From Actinomycetota bacterium (GTDB taxonomy: Bacteria > Actinomycetota > Acidimicrobiia > Acidimicrobiales > Microtrichaceae), in assembly GCA_016703525.1 (NCBI GenBank), contig JADJBW010000010.1, positions 86,895 to 150,894 of the forward strand: a DNA stretch of 64,000 bases, written 5' to 3'. Both the position numbers and the translations under genes were made by a program. Shown piece by piece: positions 16,534 through 25,064 of the stretch (positions are counted from its first letter, which is position 1; every line of letters starts with the position of its first letter). Below the pieces are notes generated by a model, which ran no database searches, had not been told where the DNA came from, and worked only from the letters and a program-made list of their open reading frames with translations.

Positions 16534-17462
16534 CGCGGTACCGGCACCGCCGCCATGCGCGCGCTGAGGTCGTGCCATGTCTGTGCCGAACCGTCGGGGG
16601 CGCCCACGCGATGGGCGGTGGCGTAGACGAACACGGACTGGACGTCGTCGGGCGTGACGTAGGTGCGACCGCAGAGCACCGCGTGTGCCCGGGCGAGCGC
16701 GAGGGTGCTGACCGCGACCCGCGTCGATGCTCCGGTGCCGGGAGCCGAGGGAGCACGGGTCGCGTCGATGAGGTCGAGCAGGTAGTCCAGCAACGTGGTC
16801 TCCACGTGCAGCTCGCCGATCGCCTCGATCACCGCGTGCAGGAGTTCCGGCGTGGTCACGGGAACGAGTGTCTCGAGGGCGTGGCGGGCGCCGATGCCGG
16901 CGAGAACCTCGCGCTCCGCGGTCCGGTCGGGGTACCCCATCGACACGGTGAGTGCGAATCGGTCGAGCTGGCTTTCGGGCAGCGGGAAGGTGCCGGCCTG
17001 GCCGTGCGGATTCTGGGTGGCGATGCACAGGAACGGACGGGGCAGCGCGTGCGTGGTGCCGTCGATCGTGACCTGATGCTCCTCCATCGGCTCCAGGAGC
17101 GCGGACTGGGTGCGCGGCGAGGCACGGTTGACCTCATCGACGAGCACCACGTTCGCCATGATCGGGCCCGGCCGGAAGTGCCAATCGCCCGAGTTGGGTT
17201 GGTACACGCTGGTGCCGGTGATGTCGGCCGGCAACAGATCGGGCGTGCATTGCACCCGGCCGAACCTGCCGCCCATCGCGACCGCCAGCGTGTGGCCCAA
17301 CAGCGTCTTGCCGGTGCCGGGCAGATCTTGCAGGAGGAGGTGCCCGCCGCTCAGCAGCGCCGTGAGCGACAGTCGCACCACACCGGACTTCCCTCGGACG
17401 ACGCGGTTGACCGCGCCGTCGAGCGCCGCGGCGACCGCGATCGCCTCGCTCGGTGTCGTCAC
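16530..17462 (-). CDS. MoxR family AAA+ ATPase
   Basis: 310 residues. Walker A is LPGTGKT (47-53), Walker B VVLVDEVNRA, with the MoxR sensor IATQNPHGQAGTFPLPESQLDRF and the C-terminal lid domain. MoxR ATPases act as chaperones or activators for vWA-domain partners, here the DUF58 protein. It is the first gene of a three-gene operon with 4-nt overlaps (moxR-DUF58-transglutaminase). Confidence 0.93.
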   Translation of the reverse strand: MTTPSEAIAVAAALDGAVNRVVRGKSGVVRLSLTALLSGGHLLLQDLPGTGKTLLGHTLAVAMGGRFGRVQCTPDLLPADITGTSVYQPNSGDWHFRPGPIMANVVLVDEVNRASPRTQSALLEPMEEHQVTIDGTTHALPRPFLCIATQNPHGQAGTFPLPESQLDRFALTVSMGYPDRTAEREVLAGIGARHALETLVPVTTPELLHAVIEAIGELHVETTLLDYLLDLIDATRAPSAPGTGASTRVAVSTLALARAHAVLCGRTYVTPDDVQSVFVYATAHRVGAPDGSAQTWHDLSARMAAVPVPR

Positions 17463-17511
17463 CTCGTACCTCCCACGTCCCGAGCCCGGCAGCGTACGCG
17501 CGGCGGACGGC

Positions 17512-18135
17512 TCACGGTCGCCAGGTGATGCAGTAGCGACCAGCCATCAGCGGTCGGACGGTCGATCCCGGGAGTTCCGTCGCAGCGAGGCGTTCGAGCT
17601 GTCGCCGCGTGTGAGGAGGCGGCCAGGCGAGCGGCGCGTCGTGCTCCCAATACCGGCCGCGCAACCGCTGGCCCTGAGCGATCACGGTTCCGGCGATCGA
17701 ACGGACGACGTCGGCGGGGCCGCTCGGCCGGGCGAAGGCGACCACCACCAACACGCCCGCGGGGGCAACCAGCGTCGCCATCCGCCGCAGGCCGAGGGCC
17801 TCGTCGGGCAGGTGGTGCAGGGTCGAGACCGACGCGACCACGTCGAAACGATCGGTGAGCCCAGGGTCCAGCACGTCCGCGTGGCGCACCTCGACGCGGC
17901 CTCGCAGCCCGGACGCCTCGATCGTGTGGGCGGCGAGGGCGGCCGTCGGCGCGTCGACGTCGAGGGCAAGGACCTGCAGTCCGCGCTCGGCGAGGTCGAC
18001 CGCGAGGAACCCGTTTCCCGTGCCGATGTCGACGGCGGTGCGCGCACCGGGCGGTATCGCGTCGAGGATTGCCCGGTGGTGGTGCAGGTTCCAGTTCCAC
18101 CCAGCGGGAGCGGCCCCGGCCGATCGCCGTGTCAT
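17512..18135 (-). CDS. Class I SAM-dependent methyltransferase
   Basis: 207 residues with the SAM-binding glycine loop VDIGTGNGFLAVDL (about 39-52), motif II LALDVD, and the later STLHHLPDEA segment typical of Methyltransf_11/25 proteins. The methyl acceptor is unknown. It follows the zinc transporter genes in the same direction, 24 bp after the ATPase stop. That gap and the end of the ATPase gene hold a short GTGTTGCTCNGTGTTGCTC-type repeat. Confidence 0.8.
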   Translation of the reverse strand: MTRRSAGAAPAGWNWNLHHHRAILDAIPPGARTAVDIGTGNGFLAVDLAERGLQVLALDVDAPTAALAAHTIEASGLRGRVEVRHADVLDPGLTDRFDVVASVSTLHHLPDEALGLRRMATLVAPAGVLVVVAFARPSGPADVVRSIAGTVIAQGQRLRGRYWEHDAPLAWPPPHTRRQLERLAATELPGSTVRPLMAGRYCITWRP

Positions 18136-18159
18136 GACCTCAGTGTTGCTCGGTGTTGC

Positions 18160-18888
18160 TCAGTGTTGCTCGGTGAACCCGTAGCAGTCGCGCAGGTTGG
18201 CGTCGGTCAGCACCTCGGCCGGAGGCCCAGCAGCGATCACGCGGTGCGCCAGCAGTACCGCCAGATCGGCCGACTCGGCATCGGACAGGTCGTGGGTGGC
18301 CATCACGACGGCCGCGCCGCGAGCGCGCTCGTCGGCGATCGCTGTGTCGAACAACGCTCGGCTGGCGGGATCGAGGCCGGCGGTCGGCTCGTCCACGAGC
18401 AGCAGCGAAGCCTCGCGGGCGAGGGCCTGGGCGAGAAAGGTCCGCTGACGCTGGCCGCCGGAGAGCTCCATCATCGATCGGCCGGCGAGGTCGGTGATGC
18501 CCATGCGCTCCATCGAGGCGGCGCACGCCGCCTTGTCGGCGGCGCCGAACCGGCCGAGCAGGCCGAGGCGAGCGAACCGGCCCATCGCCACCACGTCGGC
18601 GACGCTGAGCGGCATGGTCGGCGACGAAGCGGGATGTTGCGACAGGTAGGCGACCTCGACGGGTTGGGTGCCCGGGGCGGCGCCCAACACCCGCACCTCG
18701 CCGCCGACGGGGGCGATGAGGCCGGCGAGCGTCTTGAGCAGCGTGCTCTTGCCGCAGCCGTTGGTGCCCATGAGCACGGCGAGCTGCCCGCCGTCGAGAT
18801 GCACATCGATCGCGTCGACCACCGCCGCGCCGTCGTAGCCGACCGACGCCGCCCGGATGCTGACCGCTGCCGCCGCCGGGGCGCTCAT
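18160..18888 (-). CDS. znuC: Metal (zinc-type) ABC transporter ATP-binding protein
   Basis: 242 residues. Walker A MGTNGCGKST, Q-loop AYLSQHP, signature LSGGQRQRTF, Walker B LLLVDEP and H-loop MATHDL are all present. The start at ATG 18888 overlaps the permease stop (ATGA). It energises uptake through the adjacent permease and binding protein. The family covers zinc and manganese importers; zinc is favoured by the His-rich binding protein and the Zur-like operator. Confidence 0.88.
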   Translation of the reverse strand: MSAPAAAAVSIRAASVGYDGAAVVDAIDVHLDGGQLAVLMGTNGCGKSTLLKTLAGLIAPVGGEVRVLGAAPGTQPVEVAYLSQHPASSPTMPLSVADVVAMGRFARLGLLGRFGAADKAACAASMERMGITDLAGRSMMELSGGQRQRTFLAQALAREASLLLVDEPTAGLDPASRALFDTAIADERARGAAVVMATHDLSDAESADLAVLLAHRVIAAGPPAEVLTDANLRDCYGFTEQH

Positions 18889-19706
18889 CGCCACCGCCAG
18901 TTCCGGATCACGAGCGTCACCAGGAATGCTGCCACCGAGACGGTCACCACGCTCGCGCCCGCCGCCAGGTTCGCGTGGTAGCTCACGAGCAGTCCCACGT
19001 ACATGCTCACGCCGCCGACCGCGGCGGCGACCGCCATCATCGTGGCCGGTCGCCGCGCGACGAGCGCTCCGGTGGCGGCCGGCGCGACCAGCATGCCGAA
19101 CACCAACAACGTCCCGGCGACGGCGAACGACGCGACGACGGCGAGCGCGACCAGCCCGAGCAGCAGGTTCTCGAAGCGGCGAACGGGGAACCCCGACGTG
19201 GCGGCCACATCGGGATCGACGCTCAGCAGGAGGAACGGGCGGCGGCAGACGTACGCGATCAGCCCGACGGCCAACGCCACCGCACCCAGCGCGGCCACCT
19301 CGGCGGGTCGAACCCCGAGCAGCTCGCCGAAGAGCAGCCGCGTGAGATCGCCGGTGAAGCTGCGCGAGCGACTGGTGATCATGACGCCGAGCGCCAGCAT
19401 CCCGGCGAAGAGCAGCCCGACCGCCGTGTCCCCCGAGAGGCGGGACCGTCGGGTGATCGCGCCGATCCCGCCCATCATGATCGCTGCGCCGACGGCCGCA
19501 CCGAGCACGGCCGGCAACCCCGCGAGCACTGCGACAGCGATGCCCGGGAGTACACCGTGGGCCAGCGCATCGGCGACGAACGACAGTCCGCGCAGCACCA
19601 CAAAGGTGCCGACGACTGCACAGATCGCCGCGACGATCAGGCCCGCACCGAGCGAGTGACGCATGAAGGCGTTGTCGGCGAAGGGCGAGATCAGCAGGTC
19701 GATCAT
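18885..19706 (-). CDS. znuB: Metal (zinc-type) ABC transporter permease
   Basis: 273 residues, about eight or nine membrane helices, ABC-3 family. It begins MIDLLISPFADNAFMRHSLGAG. Conserved blocks include GLSFVADALAHGVLPGIAVA and a late AGTLLVFGMLVAPAATGALV. It is encoded 10 bp after the binding protein and overlaps the ATPase gene by 4 nt. Confidence 0.88.
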   Translation of the reverse strand: MIDLLISPFADNAFMRHSLGAGLIVAAICAVVGTFVVLRGLSFVADALAHGVLPGIAVAVLAGLPAVLGAAVGAAIMMGGIGAITRRSRLSGDTAVGLLFAGMLALGVMITSRSRSFTGDLTRLLFGELLGVRPAEVAALGAVALAVGLIAYVCRRPFLLLSVDPDVAATSGFPVRRFENLLLGLVALAVVASFAVAGTLLVFGMLVAPAATGALVARRPATMMAVAAAVGGVSMYVGLLVSYHANLAAGASVVTVSVAAFLVTLVIRNWRWR

Positions 19707-19716
19707 GAGGAACGCG

Positions 19717-20685
19717 TCAGCGGCTCAGCCCGTCGTGAATGCGGGTGGCGAGTTCGGTGATGAAGGCACGGTAGTCGCCGCCCGTCGCCAGTCCGTGAGA
19801 CGGAAGCTCCACGAGGCGCGCTCCGGTCTCGGTGGCGACCTGTTCGGCGACCTTCTTCGGGGTGCCGACCTCGGTGAACACCGTGGTGACCTGCGCCTCG
19901 GCGATGGCGTCCTGCAGGCTTGCCAGATCCTTCGCGGACTCCTCGGCTGTCGAGGAGAGCCCGGGTATCACGGTGCCGACGATCTCGCATCCGTACCGCT
20001 CGGCGAAGTAGCCGAGTGAGTCGTGGCCCGTCACGAGTCGACATCCGCCCGCCGGGAGGTCGGCCAGGATCGATCGCACCTCGCCGTCGAGCGCAGTGAG
20101 CTCCTTGGTCAGAGCCGTCGACGTCGCGTCGAGCTGCACCCCGGTGGCCCGCTCGAGAGCAGTCGTGAGCGCCGGCACCATCTCGCGCATCGTGAGCGGG
20201 TCGGTCCAGATGTGAGGGTCGCCACCCTCGTGATGGTGCTCGTGCCCGTCGTCCGCGTGCTCGTCCGCGTGCTCGTCGTGTCCGCCTTCCTCGTCGATCT
20301 CGCGCACCGTCACGTGGTCGGCGGCATGGAACACCGCGACGCCGTCGCCCTCCGCGTTCTCGATCGCCTCGACCATCCCCTCCTCGAGGTCGAGACCGTT
20401 GGAAACAATCAACGTCGCGTTGCCCAACGCGGCGATGTCGCGGGCCGAGGGGCTGAAGTCGTGCGGATCGGCACCGTTCGGGATGAGCACCTGCACCTCG
20501 GCATCGGCGCCGACGAGCTGCTCGACGAGGGAGCCGAGAATCGGCGTGGTCACGACCACGGTCGACCTCGCGTCCTTGGCATCGCTGTTGGCATCGTCGC
20601 CGCACCCGGTCGCTGTGGTCAGGCCTGCGACGGCGAGCCCCGCGAGGGACAACCGAAGCCCACGAAGTATCGGAGTAGGAATCAT
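19717..20685 (-). CDS. znuA: Metal (zinc-type) ABC transporter substrate-binding lipoprotein
   Basis: 322 residues, cluster A-I binding protein. An N-terminal signal ends in a lipobox-like ATGC with Cys28. A His/Asp-rich loop (HDEHADEHADDGHEHHHEGG) lies near residues 135-155, typical of zinc-binding ZnuA/AztC-type proteins. Ligand-type residues follow the known pattern: NGADPHDFSPS, GGDPHIWTDP, TGHDSLGYF and a late acidic EVGTP. The start codon sits in a 15-bp palindrome and only 6 nt after TAGACT, so the mRNA is probably leaderless and repressible by a zinc regulator. Confidence 0.9.
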   Translation of the reverse strand: MIPTPILRGLRLSLAGLAVAGLTTATGCGDDANSDAKDARSTVVVTTPILGSLVEQLVGADAEVQVLIPNGADPHDFSPSARDIAALGNATLIVSNGLDLEEGMVEAIENAEGDGVAVFHAADHVTVREIDEEGGHDEHADEHADDGHEHHHEGGDPHIWTDPLTMREMVPALTTALERATGVQLDATSTALTKELTALDGEVRSILADLPAGGCRLVTGHDSLGYFAERYGCEIVGTVIPGLSSTAEESAKDLASLQDAIAEAQVTTVFTEVGTPKKVAEQVATETGARLVELPSHGLATGGDYRAFITELATRIHDGLSR

Positions 20686-20697
20686 TCCTAGAGTCTA
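20676..20697 (-). promoter_or_regulatory. Zur-like operator and leaderless promoter of znuABC
   Basis: A perfect 7-1-7 palindrome, TAGGAATGATTCCTA on the minus strand (20690-20676), overlaps the znuA start codon (20685-20683). Actinobacterial Zur boxes have this 7-1-7 form with an AATNATT core. TAGACT at 20697-20692 fits a -10 element and lies 6 nt before the ATG, so a bound repressor would cover the transcription start. No zur gene is in the window. Confidence 0.6.
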
Positions 20698-20763
20698 CCG
20701 CGCTGCTACCCCGCCGGGGCCAACCGGTTCGAGTACGCGCCGATCCTGTGGTTGCATTGCCGC

Positions 20764-21548
20764 ATGTCGCTGTGTGCAACGACGGAACCGGGCCGCCACC
20801 TGGAAGCGGTGCTCGTCCTCCCCGACCCCACCGACGGACTGTGGGATGCGGTGAATTCGGGCTGGGCCGAGACCGAGTTCCCCGAGCTTCCGGCGCTGTC
20901 GATGGAACAGGACCCGATCCACCGCCACAAGGACGTGCTCAGCCACACCATCACCGTCGTGGCCAACACGAGCCCACGGCTCCGGCTGCGGCTCGCCGCG
21001 CTCTTCCACGACATCGCCAAGCCGAAGACCCGCCGCCTCACCGGCACCAAGGTCACGTTCCACCATCACGAGGCCGCCGGCTCACGCATGACCACCACGC
21101 GCCTCACGGCGCTCGGCTTTGCCGACGACCTCGTCGCCGATGTCGCCCGGCTCGTCGAACTCAGCGGCCGGTTCCACGGCTACGCGCACGGCTGGACCGA
21201 CTCCGCGGTCCGTCGATACGCCCGCGATGCCGGCCCGCTGCTCGGCGATCTCAACGAACTGGTCCGCTGCGATTGCACCACGCGGCACCCGCACAAGGTG
21301 CGAGGGCTCCAACGCCAGGTCGACGACTTGGAGCGGCGAATCCGCGAGCTCGCGGCTGCCGACGAGGAGCGCCGCCACCGTCCCCGCTGGACGGCACCGA
21401 GATCATGGAACTCCTCGACCTGCCGCCCGGCCCCGCGATCGGTCGCGCCTTGCGCATGCTTCGCACACTCGAACAGGACGACCCCGATATCGGCCACGAC
21501 GACGCGGTCGAAGCGCTCCGCGGCTGGTGGGCCGCCGAGGCCGGGTAG
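20764..21548 (+). pseudogene. HD-domain protein similar to C-terminal half of CCA tRNA nucleotidyltransferase, one frameshift
   Basis: Starts MSLCATTEPGRHLEAV. Its body matches the HD and RNA-binding C-terminal part of actinobacterial CCA-adding enzymes: DPIHRHKDVLSHT, LAALFHDIAKPKTR (HD), FHHHEAAGSRM, GWTDSAVRRY, LVRCDCTTR. The nucleotidyltransferase head domain is missing, so it may be a stand-alone HD phosphohydrolase. The frame breaks near 21385, where CCCC probably lost a C. The end (DGTEIMELLDLPPGPAIGRAL) continues in another frame to 21548. The 785-nt span is one base short of a whole frame. Confidence 0.75.
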
Positions 21549-21560
21549 CTGGGCGGGTCG

Positions 21561-22637
21561 ATGGTGTCGCCCCAGCTCGGCGCTGGACCCGGGCCGGCCG
21601 TTGGCGCTGGTTCCGCCTGGCGCTACTGGTGCTGTCCGTCGCGGCCGCATGCGCTCCGACCCCGCCGGCGCCGTTGCCGGGCGATGCGGGAACCGCAGCG
21701 CTCCGGGTGATGACGTACAACGTGTTGGGAGCGCAGGCCGACGACCGGCTCTTCGACGAGTACGCCGGCTGGGCGGCGCGGATCACCCAGCTCCAACCCG
21801 ACGTGGTGGTCCTCCAGGAAGCCCAAAGCGCCGACGTGTTCGGCCTGCGGCTGAAGCTCCGAGGAACCTACGTGCGCGCCATCCACCGCGGTGGGCGTGC
21901 GATGCCAAGCCCGACGCCGAAGGCGTTGCGATCCTGGTGGCGCCGATCACGCCGTCGAGGGCGCCGGCGGCACGAACATCGGATCGAGCTGCGCCCACCC
22001 CTCCATGCGCCGGGTGCTCGCGTGGGCCGACCTGACCGTCGACGGCCATGCGGTGCGCGTCTACGGCACGCACCTCAGCGCCGGCTCGGGTGCCGCCGCG
22101 GCCTCACGCGCAGCCCAGATCGAAGCGGTGCGCGAACGGATCGCCATCGAGATCGCACGCGGCCAGCGCCGCATCGTGCTCGCCGGCGACATGAACGTGG
22201 CCCCGGACGGGCCCGAATACCCGCACCTGGTGGGATCCGTGGCGTCGCCGCCGCTCCTCATCGACGCGTTCGCCGCCGTTCATCCCAACGCAGCCGACGC
22301 GCCTCGGTGCCCGTCGATCGCGACGACCGATGCCGCCGGGCTCGCAGCGCTCTGGGCCGACCCGTCGCTCGCCGCGGACTGCGGCTATTCGGCCGGCTGG
22401 CCGAAGGACGACAACTTCCTCGGCTGCGACGTGGCCTCGTGGTGTGTCTCCTGGCTCGATCGGGCCGCAGCGAGCCCGAGCGAGCGAATCGACTACGTGC
22501 TGATCGGCCCCGGTGTCGGAGTCGCCGCAGCACGGGTTCCGAGCCGCGCCGATGCCGACTGGGCCTCGCCCGGAGCCGAGTGGTTCCGGCTGTCCGACCA
22601 CCTTCCGGTCGTCGCCGACCTCTCGCTCGAACGCTGA
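21561..22637 (+). pseudogene. Endonuclease/exonuclease/phosphatase family protein, two frameshifts
   Basis: An exported EEP-fold hydrolase. The N-terminal hydrophobic segment LALLVLSVAAAC ends in a possible lipobox cysteine. The EEP start LRVMTYNVLGAQ and acidic VVLQEAQ follow. The frame then shifts near 21892 and 21953, each fitting one lost base, and continues with WADLTVDGHAVRVYGTHLSAG, GQRRIVLAGDMNVAPDG, RIDYVLIG and a final RLSDHLPVVADL. Those motifs give the metal-binding and catalytic His/Asp set. The start is uncertain: ATG 21561 is out of frame with the signal segment, so a third indel is possible. Confidence 0.75.
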
Positions 22638-22684
22638 ACGCCCCAATCGGACGCCGACGGGGCGACCGCTCTATGTTGTCGCCC

Positions 22685-24306
22685 ATGACGTGGAACCTCG
22701 CTGACCTGTTCGAAACCGTCGTCGACGTGGTGCCCGATCGTGAGGCGCTCATCATCCCCGACGCACTGGGCGGACGTCGCGTGTTCACCTTCGCCGAACT
22801 CGACGCGCGTGAACCGCCTCGCCCACGCTGGCCGAACGTGGCGTCAAGGCCGGCGACAAGGTCGGCGTGTACGGCCACAACGGCAACGAGTACGTCGAGG
22901 CGCAGTGGGCCGCGTGGAAGCTCCGGGCGGTGCCGGTCAACGTCAACTATCGCTACGTCGAGGGCGAGCTGCGGTACCTCTTCGACAACGCCGACGTCGT
23001 TGCGCTCGTGCACGAGGCGACCTTCGCCGACCGGATCGCGGCCGTCCGCGCCGACTGCCCCACCCTCGTGAGCTGCATCGCGTTCGACGACGGATCGGGC
23101 GCCGACCTCACGGTGTGCGGCGCCGAGGACTACGAGTCGGTCCTCGCGGCGTCGTCGCCCGAGCGAGGGTTCGAGGAGCGCAGCAACGACGACCTCTACG
23201 TGCTCTACACCGGCGGGACCACCGGCATGCCCAAGGGCGTGATGTGGCGCCACGAGGACTTCTTCCACGCCACGATCAACCCGATGCTCTCGGTGCTCGC
23301 CACGCCGATCACCAGCGAGGGCGAGGTGGCGGAACGCGCCGCGACCGGGTTCCCGCAGGTCGGGCTGCCGCTCGCTCCGCTCATGCACGGCGCGGCGCAG
23401 TGGTCGTCGATCCAGAACGCACTGGGCGGCAACCGCATGGTGTTGAGCGCGTCGCACCACATGTCACCAGAGCACGTGTGGGAGATGGTTGCGAACGACG
23501 GGGTGCAGGTACTGAACCTCGTCGGTGACGCTCAGGGTCGTCCGTTGGTGGAGGCGCTGGAACGCCTGGGCGACACGCTCGACCTGTCGTCGATGTTCGT
23601 CATCAGCTCCGGCGGGGCGATCCTTTCGCCGACCGTGAAGGGCGACATCAACCGGCTACTGCCGAACGTGATCGTGATCGATGCGCTCGGCGCGTCCGAG
23701 ACCGGATTCCAGGGCTCGTCCAGCGGTGTCGACGCGCAGGGCCGGCCAAAGTTCATGTTCGGCGAGCACACGATCGTGATCGACGACGCCGGCATCCCGG
23801 TCACGCCCGGCGACGGCACGATCGGCCGGCTCGCCCGCCGCGGCAACATCCCGCTCGGCTACTACAAGGACGAGGCGAAGACCGCCGAGACGTTCCCCAC
23901 GATCAACGGGCAACGCTGGGTCGTACCGGGCGACATGGCGACCGTCGACCCCGACGGGTCCATCACGCTCCTGGGCCGCGGCTCGGTGTGCATCAACACC
24001 GGCGGGGAGAAGGTCTTCCCCGAGGAGGTCGAGCTGGTGCTGAAGGGCCACCCCGACGTGTTCGACGTGGTCGTCGTGGGCGTGCCCGACGAGCGCTGGG
24101 GCGAACGCGTCACCGCCGTGGTCGCGCCGCGCGGCGACGCACGTCCGTCAGCCGAGTCGCTCGCAGCCTTCTGCGAGGGCCAGATCGCCGGCTACAAGGC
24201 CCCACGCGCCGTCGTGCACGTGAGCGAGCTGGTGCGCTCCCCCTCCGGCAAGGCGGATTACCGCTGGGCCAAGGCCGTCGCCAAGGGCGAGATCCCCGCC
24301 CCCTGA
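22685..24306 (+). pseudogene. Acyl-CoA synthetase (AMP-binding), frameshifted near the 5' end
   Basis: Fatty acyl-CoA ligase of the ANL family, about 541 residues if repaired. The N-terminus (MTWNLADLFETVVDVVPDRE) runs from ATG 22685 to about 22806. A short middle frame (RVNRLAHA) covers 22806-22827, and the rest is open to 24306. Both shifts fit loss of a GC dinucleotide. The body has the P-loop YTGGTTGMPKGVM, the GASETG-type motif, CINTGGEKVFPEEVE and the C-terminal catalytic lysine in SPSGKADYRWAK. The intact main part starts at 22867. It activates an acid with ATP and CoA, and could supply the acyl-CoA enzymes nearby. Confidence 0.85.
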
Positions 24307-24360
24307 CCCGCCGCCGGCCCTGACCAGCCGCCGGCCCTGACCCGCGCCGGCCCTGACCCC
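24301..24360. repeat. 17-bp tandem repeat after the acyl-CoA ligase
   Basis: CCCTGACCCGCCGCCGG at 24301-24317 is followed by near copies at 24318-24334 and 24335-24350 and a partial one to 24360. The first copy contains the ligase stop codon (TGA 24304-24306), so each unit also carries a stop. Function unknown. Confidence 0.8.
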
Positions 24361-24370
24361 GCGTCTCCAC

Positions 24371-24493
24371 AGTTCGTTCTGGGCCGATCCACCGACCCAG
24401 AGCGTCAGTGATTCGGCCCAGTTCGTTCTGGGCCGATCCACCGACGCGGCGCGCACCACCGACGCGGCGCGCGCCACCGACGCGGCGCGTCGA
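24371..24493. terminator. Convergent intergenic hairpin with direct repeats
   Basis: CTGGGCCGA at 24379-24387 pairs with TCGGCCCAG at 24413-24421 (9-bp stem, 25-nt loop) between the convergent ligase and DinB-like genes. A 26-bp direct repeat starts at 24371 and again at 24420, each ending CCGATCCACCGAC. It is followed by three copies of an 18-bp CACCGACGCGGCGCG-type unit to about 24493. The core resembles the argG/protease terminator at 38620-38668. Bidirectional termination is inferred; no T-run follows. Confidence 0.5.
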
Positions 24494-24494
24494 G

Positions 24495-25064
24495 TCAGCT
24501 CGTCATGCCACCCAGGCCGACGAAGCCGCGTGCGAGTTCGATCTCGCCCATGTGACGCAGGCCGTGCTGGTAGAGCCAGCACTCGGTCGCGTCGAGCACC
24601 GTGATGCCCTGCGGCCCGGCGACCCGCGCGCTGTAGGTCGACGCAATCATCGGAGGGAACGGCCGGGGGACGAGGACGCGGTGGAACTCGTCGGGGTCGA
24701 GGGTGTCGAGCCAGCGTTCCGTTCGGTCGAACACGGCGCGCTGGTACGCCTTGAAGGCCTCGTAGTCTCCGATGCGCTGGCCCATCATTTCGTCGACCGT
24801 GCGGTGCTTGCCGTGATCGTTGATCGCCACCTGCACGGCGGCCTGCCACTCGTCGTTCCACTCGGGGGCGACGCCGGTGATCATCATGAACGAGGCGTCC
24901 TCCATGTTCGTGTAGTGAAACAGCGAGAACGCGATTGGCAACACGCCGTGGCGTTCCACGTGGTTGACGTGATCGAGGTCCATCGTGTCGACGGCCTGGT
25001 AGTACAGCGAGTGCATGGCGGCCATTCGTCGCTGCATCGAGTCGAGGATCAGTGCGGTCGTCAT
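24495..25064 (-). CDS. DinB-like superfamily protein
   Basis: 189 residues, four-helix bundle type. It begins MTTALILDSMQRRMAAMHSL; FSLFHYTNMEDASFMMITG and later LYQHGLRHMGEIELARGF give the histidine pattern of DinB/YfiT-like metal-dependent proteins, some of which are thiol-dependent transferases. The ATG at 25064 overlaps the stop of the monooxygenase gene (ATGA), so the two are co-expressed. The reaction is unknown. Confidence 0.65.
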   Translation of the reverse strand: MTTALILDSMQRRMAAMHSLYYQAVDTMDLDHVNHVERHGVLPIAFSLFHYTNMEDASFMMITGVAPEWNDEWQAAVQVAINDHGKHRTVDEMMGQRIGDYEAFKAYQRAVFDRTERWLDTLDPDEFHRVLVPRPFPPMIASTYSARVAGPQGITVLDATECWLYQHGLRHMGEIELARGFVGLGGMTS

